Shown: one piece after another, positions 9,573-17,868 of the stretch
How the letters are laid out: the number at the start of each line of letters is the position of its first letter
Position numbering within the stretch: the stretch's first letter is position 1
Source of the DNA: Actinacidiphila yanglinensis
Lineage (GTDB): Bacteria > Actinomycetota > Actinomycetes > Streptomycetales > Streptomycetaceae
DNA: 64,000 bases
Reading direction: 5' to 3'
Assembly: GCF_900107965.1 (NCBI RefSeq)
Contig: NZ_FNVU01000001.1
Span: 186,001 to 250,000 of the forward strand
Made by a program: the position numbers and the translations under genes
The notes under the pieces: generated by a model
The model's input: only the letters and a program-made list of their open reading frames with translations
The model's database searches: none
Told to the model about the DNA's origin: nothing

Positions 9573-10256
9573 CTACTCGGGCTCGGGTTCCCGTCCCGGC
9601 CCGCGCAGTCCGTCCAGCAGCAGCGAGGTGACCGTGCCGACCACCTCGTCACCGTCGTACGCGGGAGCGGACTGCGGGAGCAGCGCGTAGGCCAGTGACC
9701 CGAGCAGCGCGCCGATCGCCGCCGCCACGAGTTCGGGGTCGCCCGGCAGCGGGCGGCCCTGCCCGCGCAGGTACTCCAGGTGCGCGCGGAGCATCGCGGT
9801 GTCCTCGGTGAGCCGCTGCCACGCCCGGCCCGAGGCCGGTCCCGCGGTGACGTTCGCCTCGTAGAGCGCCGTGGTGACCCCCAGGTTGTCCGCCATGACC
9901 CGCCACGCCACGGCGAGGTGCTCGTGGAGCTGGGCCCGGTCGGTGAGGTCGTGGTCGCGCGGGTGCTCCTCGCCGGCGAAGTGCGCGTGCCCCTGCTCGT
10001 GGACGTCGTCCAGCAGCGCGCGCAGCAACTCCTCCTTGTCGGCGAAGTGGTCGTAGAACGAGCCGGTGGACCGGCCCGCGGCGGCCGTGATGTCCGTGAT
10101 CTTCGTGTTCTGGTAGCCGCGCGCGACGAACTCGCCGCGCGCCGCCTCCTTCAGCGCCGCCTTCGTCTCGGCGGCCTTCGCCGCGCGTACGCCGCTCCGG
10201 CCGCCAGGGGTGTCCCCCCGGCGGCTTTTTTGCTGCCCGCTTGACCGTTCGCTCAT
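9573..10256 (-). CDS. TetR/AcrR family transcriptional regulator
   Basis: A 227-residue TetR-type repressor. The DNA-binding helix-turn-helix is at residues ~30-75 (FVARGYQNTKITDITAAAG and SFYDHFADKEELL). A basic 25-residue extension precedes it. The variable C-terminal ligand domain gives no ligand hint. It is divergent from a flavin monooxygenase gene, with three evenly spaced repeats in the shared promoter region, so it probably represses itself and that gene. Confidence 0.88.
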   Translation of the reverse strand: MSERSSGQQKSRRGDTPGGRSGVRAAKAAETKAALKEAARGEFVARGYQNTKITDITAAAGRSTGSFYDHFADKEELLRALLDDVHEQGHAHFAGEEHPRDHDLTDRAQLHEHLAVAWRVMADNLGVTTALYEANVTAGPASGRAWQRLTEDTAMLRAHLEYLRGQGRPLPGDPELVAAAIGALLGSLAYALLPQSAPAYDGDEVVGTVTSLLLDGLRGPGREPEPE

Positions 10257-10278
10257 CAGCTCATCATACTGAAGCCGA

Positions 10279-10318
10279 TTTCGGTGAACGAGGATTCGGT
10301 GAATAGGAATTCGGACAT
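10279..10318. promoter_or_regulatory. Three repeats at 15-bp spacing, candidate TetR operator
   Basis: TTTCGGTGAAC at 10279, ATTCGGTGAAT at 10294 and ATTCGGACAT at 10309 are spaced exactly 15 bases apart in the intergenic region of the TetR/monooxygenase pair. The middle copy is palindromic (ATTC-GGT-GAAT). The layout fits cooperative repressor binding; this is inferred from position and symmetry only. Confidence 0.5.
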
Positions 10319-10387
10319 ACTCTCGACAGGAGGGTGCGGGTTCGGATCCCGGCGGCAGACACGGAGAGGGACGAGGGGGAGTCGAGC

Positions 10388-11698
10388 ATGGACACGCAGG
10401 ACGCGCAGATGAGCAGGCAGCTCAAGGCGGTCGTGGTCGGCGGCGGGGTCGCGGGCGCGGCGAGCGCGGTCGCGCTGCGCAGGATCGGCGCGGACGTGAC
10501 GGTGTACGAGGGGTACGAGGACCCCGCGGGCCCGGTCGGCTCGTTCCTGAGCCTCGCGGTGAACGGCCTGCGCGGCCTCGACGTGCTGGACTGCCTCGCG
10601 GAGGTGCAGCGGGCCGGTTTCCCGGTGGCGCGGCAGCGGATGCTGACCGGGCGCGGCAAGCTGATCGCCGACGTGCCGCGCGGGCGGACGTCCCAGGACG
10701 ACCTGCTGAGCGTCACCGTCCAGCGGGCCGACCTGGTCCGCGTCCTGCGGGAGGCGGCGCTGCGCGCCGGCGCCCGGATCGTCACCGGCCGCCGCCTTGA
10801 CAGCCCGGGCTGCCCGGAGGCGGCTGACGCGGATCTGGTGGTCGGTGCGGACGGCATATGGTCGGCCACGCGTCGCGCCCTCGACCCGGCGTTCCCGGAC
10901 CCGGTCTACGCGGGCCTGTTCAGCGTCTCGGGCGGGTCGAGGGTGGGCGGCGCGGCCGGTGCGGGCCCGGGTGCGGGCGGGCTGCATCCGGGGTCGGCGG
11001 GCGCGGTGCACCCGGGTGCGGCCGTGGCAGGTGCGGGATATCCGGTCGGGAGGGCAGGGGCGGCGGTCATACCGGCGGAGCGGCCGGGCCCGGACGCGCC
11101 GTCCGCCCCGGAGCCCGTGGCCTTCCACATGACCTTCGCCCGGCGGGGCGCCTTCATCCACCTGCCCGCTCCCGACGGCACCTGGTGGTGGTCCGCCCAG
11201 GTCGCCGCGGTACAGGCGCCGGAGTCACCGGAATCCGTCGGCATCGACGAGCTGGCCGAGGCGTTCCGTACCGAGCCGCACGTCGTGGAGGTGCTGCGTG
11301 CGGGGGGCGAGACACGGTCCGCCACGCTGTTCCACATCCTCGCCCCGGTGCGGCGGCGGCAGGACGGCCGGACCGTCCTGGTCGGCGACGCCGCGCATCC
11401 GGTCGGCGCGGGTCAGGGCGCCTCGATGGCGATCGAGGACGCGGTCCTGCTCGCCCGCGAGCTGCACGCGGCCGGGGGCGAGGTGCCCGCCGCCCTGGCC
11501 GCGTTCGACCGGATACGGGTCGAGCGGACCGGCAAGATGGCCAAGGCCGCGAGCTCCAACCGCGACGCCAAGACCGCCGGCCCGCTCGCCGCCCGCGCCC
11601 GCGACCTGGTGATGCCATGGGTCTTCCCCCGGTTGTACCCGCGGGCCACGCGCTGGCTCTACGCGTACGACCTGGGCACTCTCCCTGGGGCGAGTTGA
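10388..11698 (+). CDS. FAD-dependent monooxygenase with a Gly/Ala-rich insert
   Basis: A 436-residue flavoprotein of the aromatic hydroxylase class. The N-terminal FAD motif is VVVGGGVAGAASAVALRRIGA, trailing into an acidic VYEG strand end; the second FAD motif is VLVGDAAHPVGAGQGASM; DLVVGADGIWS is the DG motif. Between residues ~180 and 240 there is a low-complexity Gly/Ala/Pro stretch with GAAGAGPGAGG and GAVHPGAAVAG that is not expected in the fold. The ATG start follows a G-rich ribosome-binding site. It is divergent from the TetR gene. Substrate unknown. Confidence 0.85.
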   Translation: MDTQDAQMSRQLKAVVVGGGVAGAASAVALRRIGADVTVYEGYEDPAGPVGSFLSLAVNGLRGLDVLDCLAEVQRAGFPVARQRMLTGRGKLIADVPRGRTSQDDLLSVTVQRADLVRVLREAALRAGARIVTGRRLDSPGCPEAADADLVVGADGIWSATRRALDPAFPDPVYAGLFSVSGGSRVGGAAGAGPGAGGLHPGSAGAVHPGAAVAGAGYPVGRAGAAVIPAERPGPDAPSAPEPVAFHMTFARRGAFIHLPAPDGTWWWSAQVAAVQAPESPESVGIDELAEAFRTEPHVVEVLRAGGETRSATLFHILAPVRRRQDGRTVLVGDAAHPVGAGQGASMAIEDAVLLARELHAAGGEVPAALAAFDRIRVERTGKMAKAASSNRDAKTAGPLAARARDLVMPWVFPRLYPRATRWLYAYDLGTLPGAS

Positions 11699-11826
11699 GC
11701 CGCGGTGCCACCCCTCGCCGGGAGGCTGGAGCCGACGGTCGGGGACCGCCTCCCGGCGCGCGGCCGCCGTGCGCGCGCCGCGCGGCGTAACGCCTGGAGC
11801 GCCCCGATGTCGGGCACCATCGACCT

Positions 11827-12003
11827 ATGACGACGTCGAAGGTGGTTCTCGCGGCGCAGCGGTACGAAGCGGCTGAGCGGGCACGGCAGGCCGCGGCCGA
11901 CGATCTGAAGGCGGAGAGTGCCGCGGCGCTCGCCGACAACGAGCAGGAGGAGGACGTACAGGAGGCCATCGGGCGCCCGTTGGACGAGGTCAAGAACCTC
12001 TGA
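11827..12003 (+). CDS. Possible small charged helical protein (58 aa)
   Basis: An ORF from ATG 11827 to TGA 12003 encodes a highly charged, Ala-rich peptide (MTTSKVVLAAQRYEAAERAR at the start, RPLDEVKNL at the end) that should form one long helix or coiled coil. Third codon positions are mostly G or C, which supports coding, but no ribosome-binding site is obvious and no family is recognised. Confidence 0.45.
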   Translation: MTTSKVVLAAQRYEAAERARQAAADDLKAESAAALADNEQEEDVQEAIGRPLDEVKNL

Positions 12004-12204
12004 CCGGTTCCGTTCCCGGCGGCTGCGGGCCGCGTCGGACCCGGGGGTCCGCCCGGCCGGCGGCCCGTGCCCGCGGTACGGATGAACGGTTCGCGGGTGG
12101 CGCTCCGGCGCGCACCGACCGGTAGCGGTGGCACCGACGTCGCAGCCGTCGCGTGCGGGAGCGGCGGGCCCTGGCTGCGGGCCGGGGCGAGTCGCGAACC
12201 TCGC

Positions 12205-13527
12205 CTATACCGGGGTCTCCTCCTCGACCGGCAGGACCGCGGCGACGCGGAACCCGCCGCCCTGGGCCGGCCCGGAGGCGAGGGAGCCGCCGGCCGCGGC
12301 GAGGCGTTCGGTCAGGCCGCGCAGACCGGTGCCGGTGCGGGTGGGCAGGTGCGGGTCGGGCGCGTCGGCGGCGAGCGGGCCGATGCCGTTGTCGGTGATG
12401 GTGAGGTGCGCGTGGCCGCCGCCGGTGCGCAGTTCGATGGTGGCCTGGGTGGCGCGGCTGTGCCGGACCACGTTGGTGACGCCCTCGCGGACCACCCAGC
12501 CGAGCAGCGCCTCGGTCTGCGGCGGCAGCGGCGGCCCCGACTCCTGGACCACCACCTCGATGTCGGAGGCGGTCAGTGCCGAACGGGCCCGGTCCAGTTC
12601 GGTGGACAGGCTGCCCTCGCGGTAGCCGGTGACCGCCTCGCGGATCTCGGTGAGGGCCTGCCGGCCGACCGCCTCGATGTCGGCGACCTGCGCGAGCGCC
12701 GCGTCCAGGTCGCGCGGCGCGAGCCGCCGTGCGGCCTCCGACTTCACCACGACCACCGACAGGGTGTGCCCGAGCAGGTCGTGCAGGTCGCGGGAGAAGC
12801 GCATCCGCTCCTGCGCGACCGCGGACCGGGCCAGTTGCTGCCGGGTCGCCTTGAGCTGGGCCACCGCCTGGAAGAGCGTGATGATCACCGAGACGACCAG
12901 CCCGGACAGGAACGTCCCGTACGACAGGCTCGTGGTCGACCAGAACCCCTCGTGGTGCAGCCCCGAAGTGATCCCGGCGGCCGCGCTCACCGGGATCAGC
13001 AGCAGGCCCAGCACCCGGCGGCTGCTCGCCACGCTGCCCACGCAGAGCGAGACCAGCACGAACAGCAGCAGGAAGTTGCCGCCGTAGCCGATGGCCATGG
13101 CCAGCGTGAGCGCGCCCAGGCAGCCCAGCAGTCGGGGCGGCACCGGTCCGGAGCCCCAGCGCGTGCTGAAGGAGGAGCGCACGGTCAGCACGTACAGCAC
13201 GCCGAACACCACCAGCCCCGCGCCCGCCAGCCAGGGCGTGCCGACCTCGCCCTTGGCCACGTCGGTGGCCGGTCCGGTCGCCATCAGCAGCCAGGGGATC
13301 AGCGCGTTCCCGTCCGGCGGCTTGAGCCGTTCGATCTCGTCCTCGAAGCGCTCCGTGCGCCGCCACCACCAGGTCGCCCGGCGCCGGCACTCCTTCTCCT
13401 CGTCCGTCACGGCGTCGCCCGCCGCGCCGAACGCGTTGCTCGCGTCCACCGTCATCCCCGTCCCCGTTCGGTGCGGCGCCGGATCGTGGTCGTCCGGCGC
13501 CCGCTCGGTCGGCGTGGCGGTGGTCAT
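12205..13527 (-). CDS. Sensor histidine kinase (NarL/DesK-type, HisKA_3)
   Basis: A 440-residue membrane kinase. Several membrane helices occupy residues ~75-240. The dimerisation/phosphoacceptor motif SRDLHDLLGHTLS carries the predicted phosphorylated His. The ATP domain has an N-box around VVREGVTNVVRHSRA, DNGIG and GTGLRGLTERLAAAGG. The ATG overlaps the permease stop by four bases, so it is the third gene of an ABC ATPase-permease-kinase operon. The expected NarL-type response regulator does not follow. It probably senses a drug or envelope stress handled by the transporter. Confidence 0.88.
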   Translation of the reverse strand: MTTATPTERAPDDHDPAPHRTGTGMTVDASNAFGAAGDAVTDEEKECRRRATWWWRRTERFEDEIERLKPPDGNALIPWLLMATGPATDVAKGEVGTPWLAGAGLVVFGVLYVLTVRSSFSTRWGSGPVPPRLLGCLGALTLAMAIGYGGNFLLLFVLVSLCVGSVASSRRVLGLLLIPVSAAAGITSGLHHEGFWSTTSLSYGTFLSGLVVSVIITLFQAVAQLKATRQQLARSAVAQERMRFSRDLHDLLGHTLSVVVVKSEAARRLAPRDLDAALAQVADIEAVGRQALTEIREAVTGYREGSLSTELDRARSALTASDIEVVVQESGPPLPPQTEALLGWVVREGVTNVVRHSRATQATIELRTGGGHAHLTITDNGIGPLAADAPDPHLPTRTGTGLRGLTERLAAAGGSLASGPAQGGGFRVAAVLPVEEETPV

Positions 13528-14369
13528 ACGGTGCGTGCCCCGCGCCGGTACGCGAGCACCGCGTACCCGGCGAAGACGAGCAGCCAGCCGGCGAGCACGG
13601 ACACCGTACCCAAACCGGGGCCATGGTGCTCCAGTACGCTCCATCCCAGGTCACCGAAGCGAGCGGTCGGCGTCCAGCGGGAGATCTCGCGCAGCCAGTG
13701 CGGGAAGGCGGCGGCCGGAATCCACAGGCCGCCGATCACCGAGAGCCCCATCATGCAGGCCGCGCTCACCACGCCGGTGGCCTGCCCGGTCAGCGCGTAG
13801 CCGTTGCCGAGGCCCAGCAGGGTGAACGGGAGCGTGCCCAGCCACAGCAGCAGACCCGCGGCGAGCCACTGCCAGAGCTCCAGCCGTACCCCGTTGACCA
13901 GGCCGCCCGCGGTCAGCACCGCCGTGATCGCCGGCAGCACCGTCACCCCCGCGGTCAGTGCCCGCCCCGCGACCACCTGCACCGGGTGCAGCGGGGTGAC
14001 CCGCAACTGCCGCAGCCAGCCGCGCCCGCGGTCCTCCGCGACGCCCGACCCGACGGCGAGGGCCGCGCCCAGGGCTCCGTAGGCGGCCATCCCGATCATC
14101 GAGTACTGCGCGTAGTCGCCGCGGAAGTCGGCGTCGCCGCCCACCCCGAGGTTGGTGAAGAGCAGGTACATCGCCACCGGCATCACCACGCCCATCACCG
14201 CGTACCCGCCGTCGCGCAGGGTGCGGCGCACCTCCAGCCGGACGTACGACAGCAGCGGCCGCACCCAGGAGGCCGGGCGGGGGAAGGGCGGGCCGACGAC
14301 GGCGGAGGTGGCCGCGGATACGGGCGCGGCAGGGGCCGGGGCGGCCGGGGGAAGCGCGCGGGCGGTCAT
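13524..14369 (-). CDS. ABC-2 type transporter permease
   Basis: A 281-residue permease with about six membrane helices (for example GYAVMGVVMPVAMYLLF and WLAAGLLLWLGTLPFTLLG) after a 35-residue Ala/Pro-rich cytoplasmic lead. The ABC-2 permease fold is typical for exporters of drugs or lipids. The ATG at 14369 overlaps the ATPase stop (ATGA), and its own stop overlaps the kinase start, so the three genes are translationally coupled. Confidence 0.87.
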   Translation of the reverse strand: MTARALPPAAPAPAAPVSAATSAVVGPPFPRPASWVRPLLSYVRLEVRRTLRDGGYAVMGVVMPVAMYLLFTNLGVGGDADFRGDYAQYSMIGMAAYGALGAALAVGSGVAEDRGRGWLRQLRVTPLHPVQVVAGRALTAGVTVLPAITAVLTAGGLVNGVRLELWQWLAAGLLLWLGTLPFTLLGLGNGYALTGQATGVVSAACMMGLSVIGGLWIPAAAFPHWLREISRWTPTARFGDLGWSVLEHHGPGLGTVSVLAGWLLVFAGYAVLAYRRGARTV

Positions 14370-15409
14370 CGGGTCACCGCCGGCGACGGGCTCTGGTCCG
14401 CGTCCGCGTCCGGGTGCGCGGTCAGGTTGAGGAACGCCTCCTCCAGGCTGGCCGGGGTGACCGCCAGCCGTCTTATCCGGCCCGCCGCCGCGAGCGCGAG
14501 CACCGTCGCGTCGGGGTCGCCGCTGCGCAACACCGCCCGGTCGTCGCGTACTTCGAGCGCGGTCACCCCGGGCAGGGTGCGCAGGCCGGCGCTGCCCCGG
14601 CCGTCCAGGTCGAAGGAGACCAGGGTGCCGCCGACCGCCCGCCGGATCTCCTCGCCGCTGCCGTCCGCGACGGTGCGGCCCCGGTCGAGGACGAGGATGC
14701 GGTCGGCGTTCTCGTCCGCCTCCTCCAGGTAGTGGGTCGAGAACAGCACGGTGTTGCCGCGCGCGGCGTACCCGCGCATGGACCGCCAGAAGCCGCGCCG
14801 CGCCTCCACGTCCAGCGCCGCGGTCGGCTCGTCCAGCACGATCAGCGCCGGGTTGCCCGCGACGGCCAGCGCGAACCGCAGCCGCTGCGCCTGCCCGCCG
14901 GACAGCCGGTCCACCCGCCGCCCCGCCAGCTCGCCGATCCCGGCCAGCGCGAGAGCCTCGGCGACGGACATCGGCCGCGGGTACGTGGCCGCGACGAAGC
15001 CGACCCACTCGCGGACGGTCACCCGCGGGATCGGGGTGCCGCCCTGGAGCATCGCGCCCACCAGGCCGCCGCGCACCGCGTCCTGCGGCGCCCCGCCGAA
15101 CAGCCGCACCTCGCCGGCATCCGGCCGGTCGAGGCCGAGCAGCAGCGCTATCGCCGTGGACTTGCCGGCGCCGTTGCGCCCGAGCAGGGCGACGGTCGCG
15201 CCGCGGGAGATCTCCAGATCGACGCCGTCGATCGCGTGCACCGCGCCGAACCGCCGGTGCACCGCGGAGAACCGGACGGCCGGAGGCGCCGGTCGCGCCG
15301 CGGGCAGGTCCGGCACCTGGGGCGTCGCGATCACGCCCGGCGTACGAACCGCGCGGGGCGTACCGGGAACGTGGATCACGTGGGACATGTGGGAAGGGGC
15401 ATCCGCCAT
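14366..15409 (-). CDS. ABC transporter ATP-binding protein
   Basis: A 347-residue ATPase of the drug-export (CcmA/DrrA) type. It has Walker A GRNGAGKST, the Q-loop region GAMLQGG, signature LSGGQAQR, Walker B LIVLDEPT and H-loop STHYLEE. The C-terminal ~100 residues are the extra domain seen in this subfamily. The first ~45 residues are Pro/Ala-rich and the true start may be internal. First gene of the ATPase-permease-kinase operon. Confidence 0.88.
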   Translation of the reverse strand: MADAPSHMSHVIHVPGTPRAVRTPGVIATPQVPDLPAARPAPPAVRFSAVHRRFGAVHAIDGVDLEISRGATVALLGRNGAGKSTAIALLLGLDRPDAGEVRLFGGAPQDAVRGGLVGAMLQGGTPIPRVTVREWVGFVAATYPRPMSVAEALALAGIGELAGRRVDRLSGGQAQRLRFALAVAGNPALIVLDEPTAALDVEARRGFWRSMRGYAARGNTVLFSTHYLEEADENADRILVLDRGRTVADGSGEEIRRAVGGTLVSFDLDGRGSAGLRTLPGVTALEVRDDRAVLRSGDPDATVLALAAAGRIRRLAVTPASLEEAFLNLTAHPDADADQSPSPAVTR

Positions 15410-15541
15410 GCCACGAAGTTAGGGGCCGGGAGCGGGAGTTCGGCAGGAGCGAATGTCGTGCGGTACCCGGGACAAATGTCCTGTGCCCAGGTCACGCCGG
15501 CAGCGCCGGGCGCGGGACCGCACCCGCAGCCGGGCACCCGT

Positions 15542-15934
15542 TCACATGCGGCGGGCCCTGCGCGCGCTGCGTTTTGCCTCGCGCTCCTGGCGCTCCACCT
15601 CCGCGCGCTCCTGCCACTCCGCCTCGGCCGTCTTGCGCGTGTCCTCGCTGTCGCGCAGCAACTCCGCGACGGTGAAGCGGCACAGCGTGTGCCAGTCGCT
15701 GGCGTACTCGCTCGGCGCGTCACCGGAGACCATCAGGAAGCCGTCGGTCGAGCGGAACAGCCGGGTCCTGGGCCCGTAGGGTCCCCGCCGGGGCCGGTAG
15801 GTGGTGGCGTGCGCCTCCAGCCGGGTGAGCGCGTCGGCGCGGCTGCCGGTGAACACCTCCAGCACGTGCGCGTACACGAAGCCGTAGCGCCCGCCCTTCG
15901 ACTCCTCGACGATCAGGCCCCAGCGCTCCGCCAT
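15542..15934 (-). CDS. Conserved-type hypothetical protein (130 aa)
   Basis: The protein begins MAERWGLIVEESKGGRYGF and contains a compact mixed fold with Trp- and Tyr-rich stretches (RRGPYGPRTRLFRS, ASDWHTLCRFTVAELLRD). It ends in a 40-residue charged helix (EWQERAEVERQEREAKR) that may be a coiled coil. ATG 15934 is preceded by GGGGGAAACG. No characterised family is recognised. Confidence 0.72.
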   Translation of the reverse strand: MAERWGLIVEESKGGRYGFVYAHVLEVFTGSRADALTRLEAHATTYRPRRGPYGPRTRLFRSTDGFLMVSGDAPSEYASDWHTLCRFTVAELLRDSEDTRKTAEAEWQERAEVERQEREAKRSARRARRM

Positions 15935-16013
15935 CGTTTCCCCCACGGTCCCCCGGTCCCCCCGGCATCCGTCCGCGCGTCCGTCGGATGCCCCAACGAT
16001 CGCACGGGCGGCG

Positions 16014-16154
16014 TCAGTCCGACCCCTCGCGGCGGTGCTTGCCGTGCGGCGCGGCCGCCTCCGTGTCCTCCGCGGAAGCCTCGCCCCGATGGCGTCCCGC
16101 CGTGCCCTCGTCCATGTCCCCGTGCCCGTGCTGGGCCCTGGTCGCATCCGACAT
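16014..16154 (-). CDS. Small His/Arg-rich acidic protein (46 aa)
   Basis: A short ORF starts MSDATRAQHGHGDMDEGTAG and ends PHGKHRREGSD. The composition is unusual: seven His, a GRHRG motif and a PHGKHRR motif separated by an acidic linker. GGGAGAG lies nine bases before the ATG and third positions are GC-rich. I believe related tiny proteins occur in other streptomycetes, but I cannot verify it here. Function unknown; metal or nucleic-acid binding is conceivable. Confidence 0.5.
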   Translation of the reverse strand: MSDATRAQHGHGDMDEGTAGRHRGEASAEDTEAAAPHGKHRREGSD

Positions 16155-16239
16155 ACTTGCGTGCTCTCCCCGTGTACCCATTGCCTACTTGCTCACTCAG
16201 GGTGCTCACCCCAGGCGACCCGGGTGAGTCTACCGAGCG

Positions 16240-17688
16240 TCACGCGACCGGGGTCAGCGGGGCCTTCTGGAGCGGGAGCACCGCGAGGGTGCGCCGGGCC
16301 GGCGGCAGCGCCCGCGCCCGCAGGACCCGCGGCGCGGGCAGGGCGAGCGGCCCCGGAGCGGCCACCGGCGGCACGTCGTACGCGTGCAGGGCGGTGGGGG
16401 AGGGCAGGTGGAGCGGGGAGCGGGGCAGCCAGCGGGCAGCCGGCCCGAGCCAGTCCGCGGGGGCGCGGCGCCAGTGCAGGCGGCGCTCGCCGGGCCGCCA
16501 CAGCGCGAGCGACGCGGCACCACCCGGCACCGCCGACCGGAAGGCGACCACGCATGCCTCGGGGGTGAGGATCTGCCCCGGCTGCGCCGCGACCGGGGAG
16601 AGGAGCGCGCCGGCGACCCGCAGGGTGTCGGGGAAGCGCACGGGATGGCGGCTGCCGAGCACGCCCCAGCCGAGTCGGGGCTCGCCGGTGGCGTCGCTGC
16701 GGACGATCATCAGCCCGCTGTCGGGTTCGGCCAGCAGCAGCCGGTCGTCGCTGTCCTCGGTGAGCTGGAGCAGCGGGCTGACCTGGCCGACGTGCAGGTC
16801 CACCACGACCGCCTTCGTCCGCCCGTCCAGCGCGCGGTCCAGCGCGAGCAGCCGGCCGCCGCGGTCCAGCCAAACGCCGCCGGTGCAGCGCCCCGGCACC
16901 GTCAGGACGTGCGCGGGACCGCCGCCGCTGCCGCCGCCGGTGTCGCACAGCTGCCACAGCGAGGTCACGCCGCCGCCCGCGTCGTAGCAGGTGGCGAAGG
17001 CGCCGAACGGGGCCGGCGGGAGCAGCCGCACCTCGGTGCCGGTCAGCCCGCCGATCCGCTGGGTGCCGGTACCGGTGCCGGACGGGTAGAGCAGGGAGAG
17101 GTCGTGGTGCCCGGGCGCGGGATCGGCCCCGGCCTCGGCTGCGCGGCCCGGTCCGTCCGCGGCGGTCTCGGCGGAGGGGCCCGCTTCTTCCGGGAGGTGG
17201 TCCTCCTCCCGTTCTTCGCCGGCGCGGCTGTTCCCGCCGCCCACCTCGCGGCGCACCAGCACGCGCCCGTCCGGCAGCGGCAGCACCTGCGTACCGGGCT
17301 CCTCCGGCTGCGCGCCCGGCAGCGCCACCGCGTACGGCTCGGGCCCGTCCAGCGACCAGCGCTCGACGAACCAGCCGCCTCCCCCCTCGCCCTCGTCGCT
17401 CGGCACGGTCGCCTCCGCGAGGCAGGCCGCGTACGAGCCGTCCCCGCTGATCGTGAAGCCGATACGTCGGCGCACGTGCACGGTGGGGGCGTCCTCCGGG
17501 GCGGCGGCTGCGGGCGGGCCGGCCGGTGCCGGAACGGCGCCCGAGGACGCCCGGGTCAGCGGCGAGGACGCCCGGGTGAGCGGCGAGGATGCCCGGGTGA
17601 GCGGCGAGGATGCCGGGGAGAGCGGCGGGAAGGGGGCCGGCAGTGTGCCGAGCGGGGCCTGTGGTGTGCCAGTTGTGTCGACGGTCAT
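16240..17688 (-). CDS. Hypothetical 482-aa protein, possibly beta-propeller-like
   Basis: The N-terminus has a tandem repeat of SPLTRAS (residues ~27-48) and a Pro/Ala-rich lead, followed by HVRRRIGFTISGDGSYAACL. The rest contains repeated WFVERWSLDG-like and WLDRGGRLLALDRAL-like strands that suggest a beta-propeller, broken by a Glu/Ala-rich insert near residues 150-200. No signal peptide or catalytic motif is visible. It is divergent from the Nif3-like gene. I do not recognise a named family. Confidence 0.7.
   Translation of the reverse strand: MTVDTTGTPQAPLGTLPAPFPPLSPASSPLTRASSPLTRASSPLTRASSGAVPAPAGPPAAAAPEDAPTVHVRRRIGFTISGDGSYAACLAEATVPSDEGEGGGGWFVERWSLDGPEPYAVALPGAQPEEPGTQVLPLPDGRVLVRREVGGGNSRAGEEREEDHLPEEAGPSAETAADGPGRAAEAGADPAPGHHDLSLLYPSGTGTGTQRIGGLTGTEVRLLPPAPFGAFATCYDAGGGVTSLWQLCDTGGGSGGGPAHVLTVPGRCTGGVWLDRGGRLLALDRALDGRTKAVVVDLHVGQVSPLLQLTEDSDDRLLLAEPDSGLMIVRSDATGEPRLGWGVLGSRHPVRFPDTLRVAGALLSPVAAQPGQILTPEACVVAFRSAVPGGAASLALWRPGERRLHWRRAPADWLGPAARWLPRSPLHLPSPTALHAYDVPPVAAPGPLALPAPRVLRARALPPARRTLAVLPLQKAPLTPVA
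17543..17614. repeat. 21-bp tandem repeat inside the 482-aa gene
   Basis: Units start at 17543, 17564 and 17585, with a partial fourth at 17606. The unit is GAGGACGCCCGGGTSAGCGGC with one or two changes. It encodes the SPLTRAS heptapeptide repeat in the leftward gene. Such a repeat can change copy number by slippage. Confidence 0.85.
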
Positions 17689-17868
17689 GTGAGTCGTCCA
17701 CCTCCGGCTCAGGACCGTACTTTTCGTACTTCATGACGATCAACGTGAGACGGGGCGGTTCACACGTAAGGGTGTCGCTTCGCGCGAATCGGCGCCGCCG
17801 CCGGGGCCGTTGTGCTGGCCCGCCCGCGCGCATCCCGGCCGCCCCGCGCGGCGGGTAATCTTCGTTAC

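Noticed and set aside
11990..13654. 554-codon leftward frame over the sensor kinase, examined as a hidden response regulator
   Set aside because: It has no receiver or HTH motif and is the shadow frame of the kinase gene.
17543..17614. CRISPR-like array
   Set aside because: The units are contiguous without spacers and lie in frame inside a coding region.
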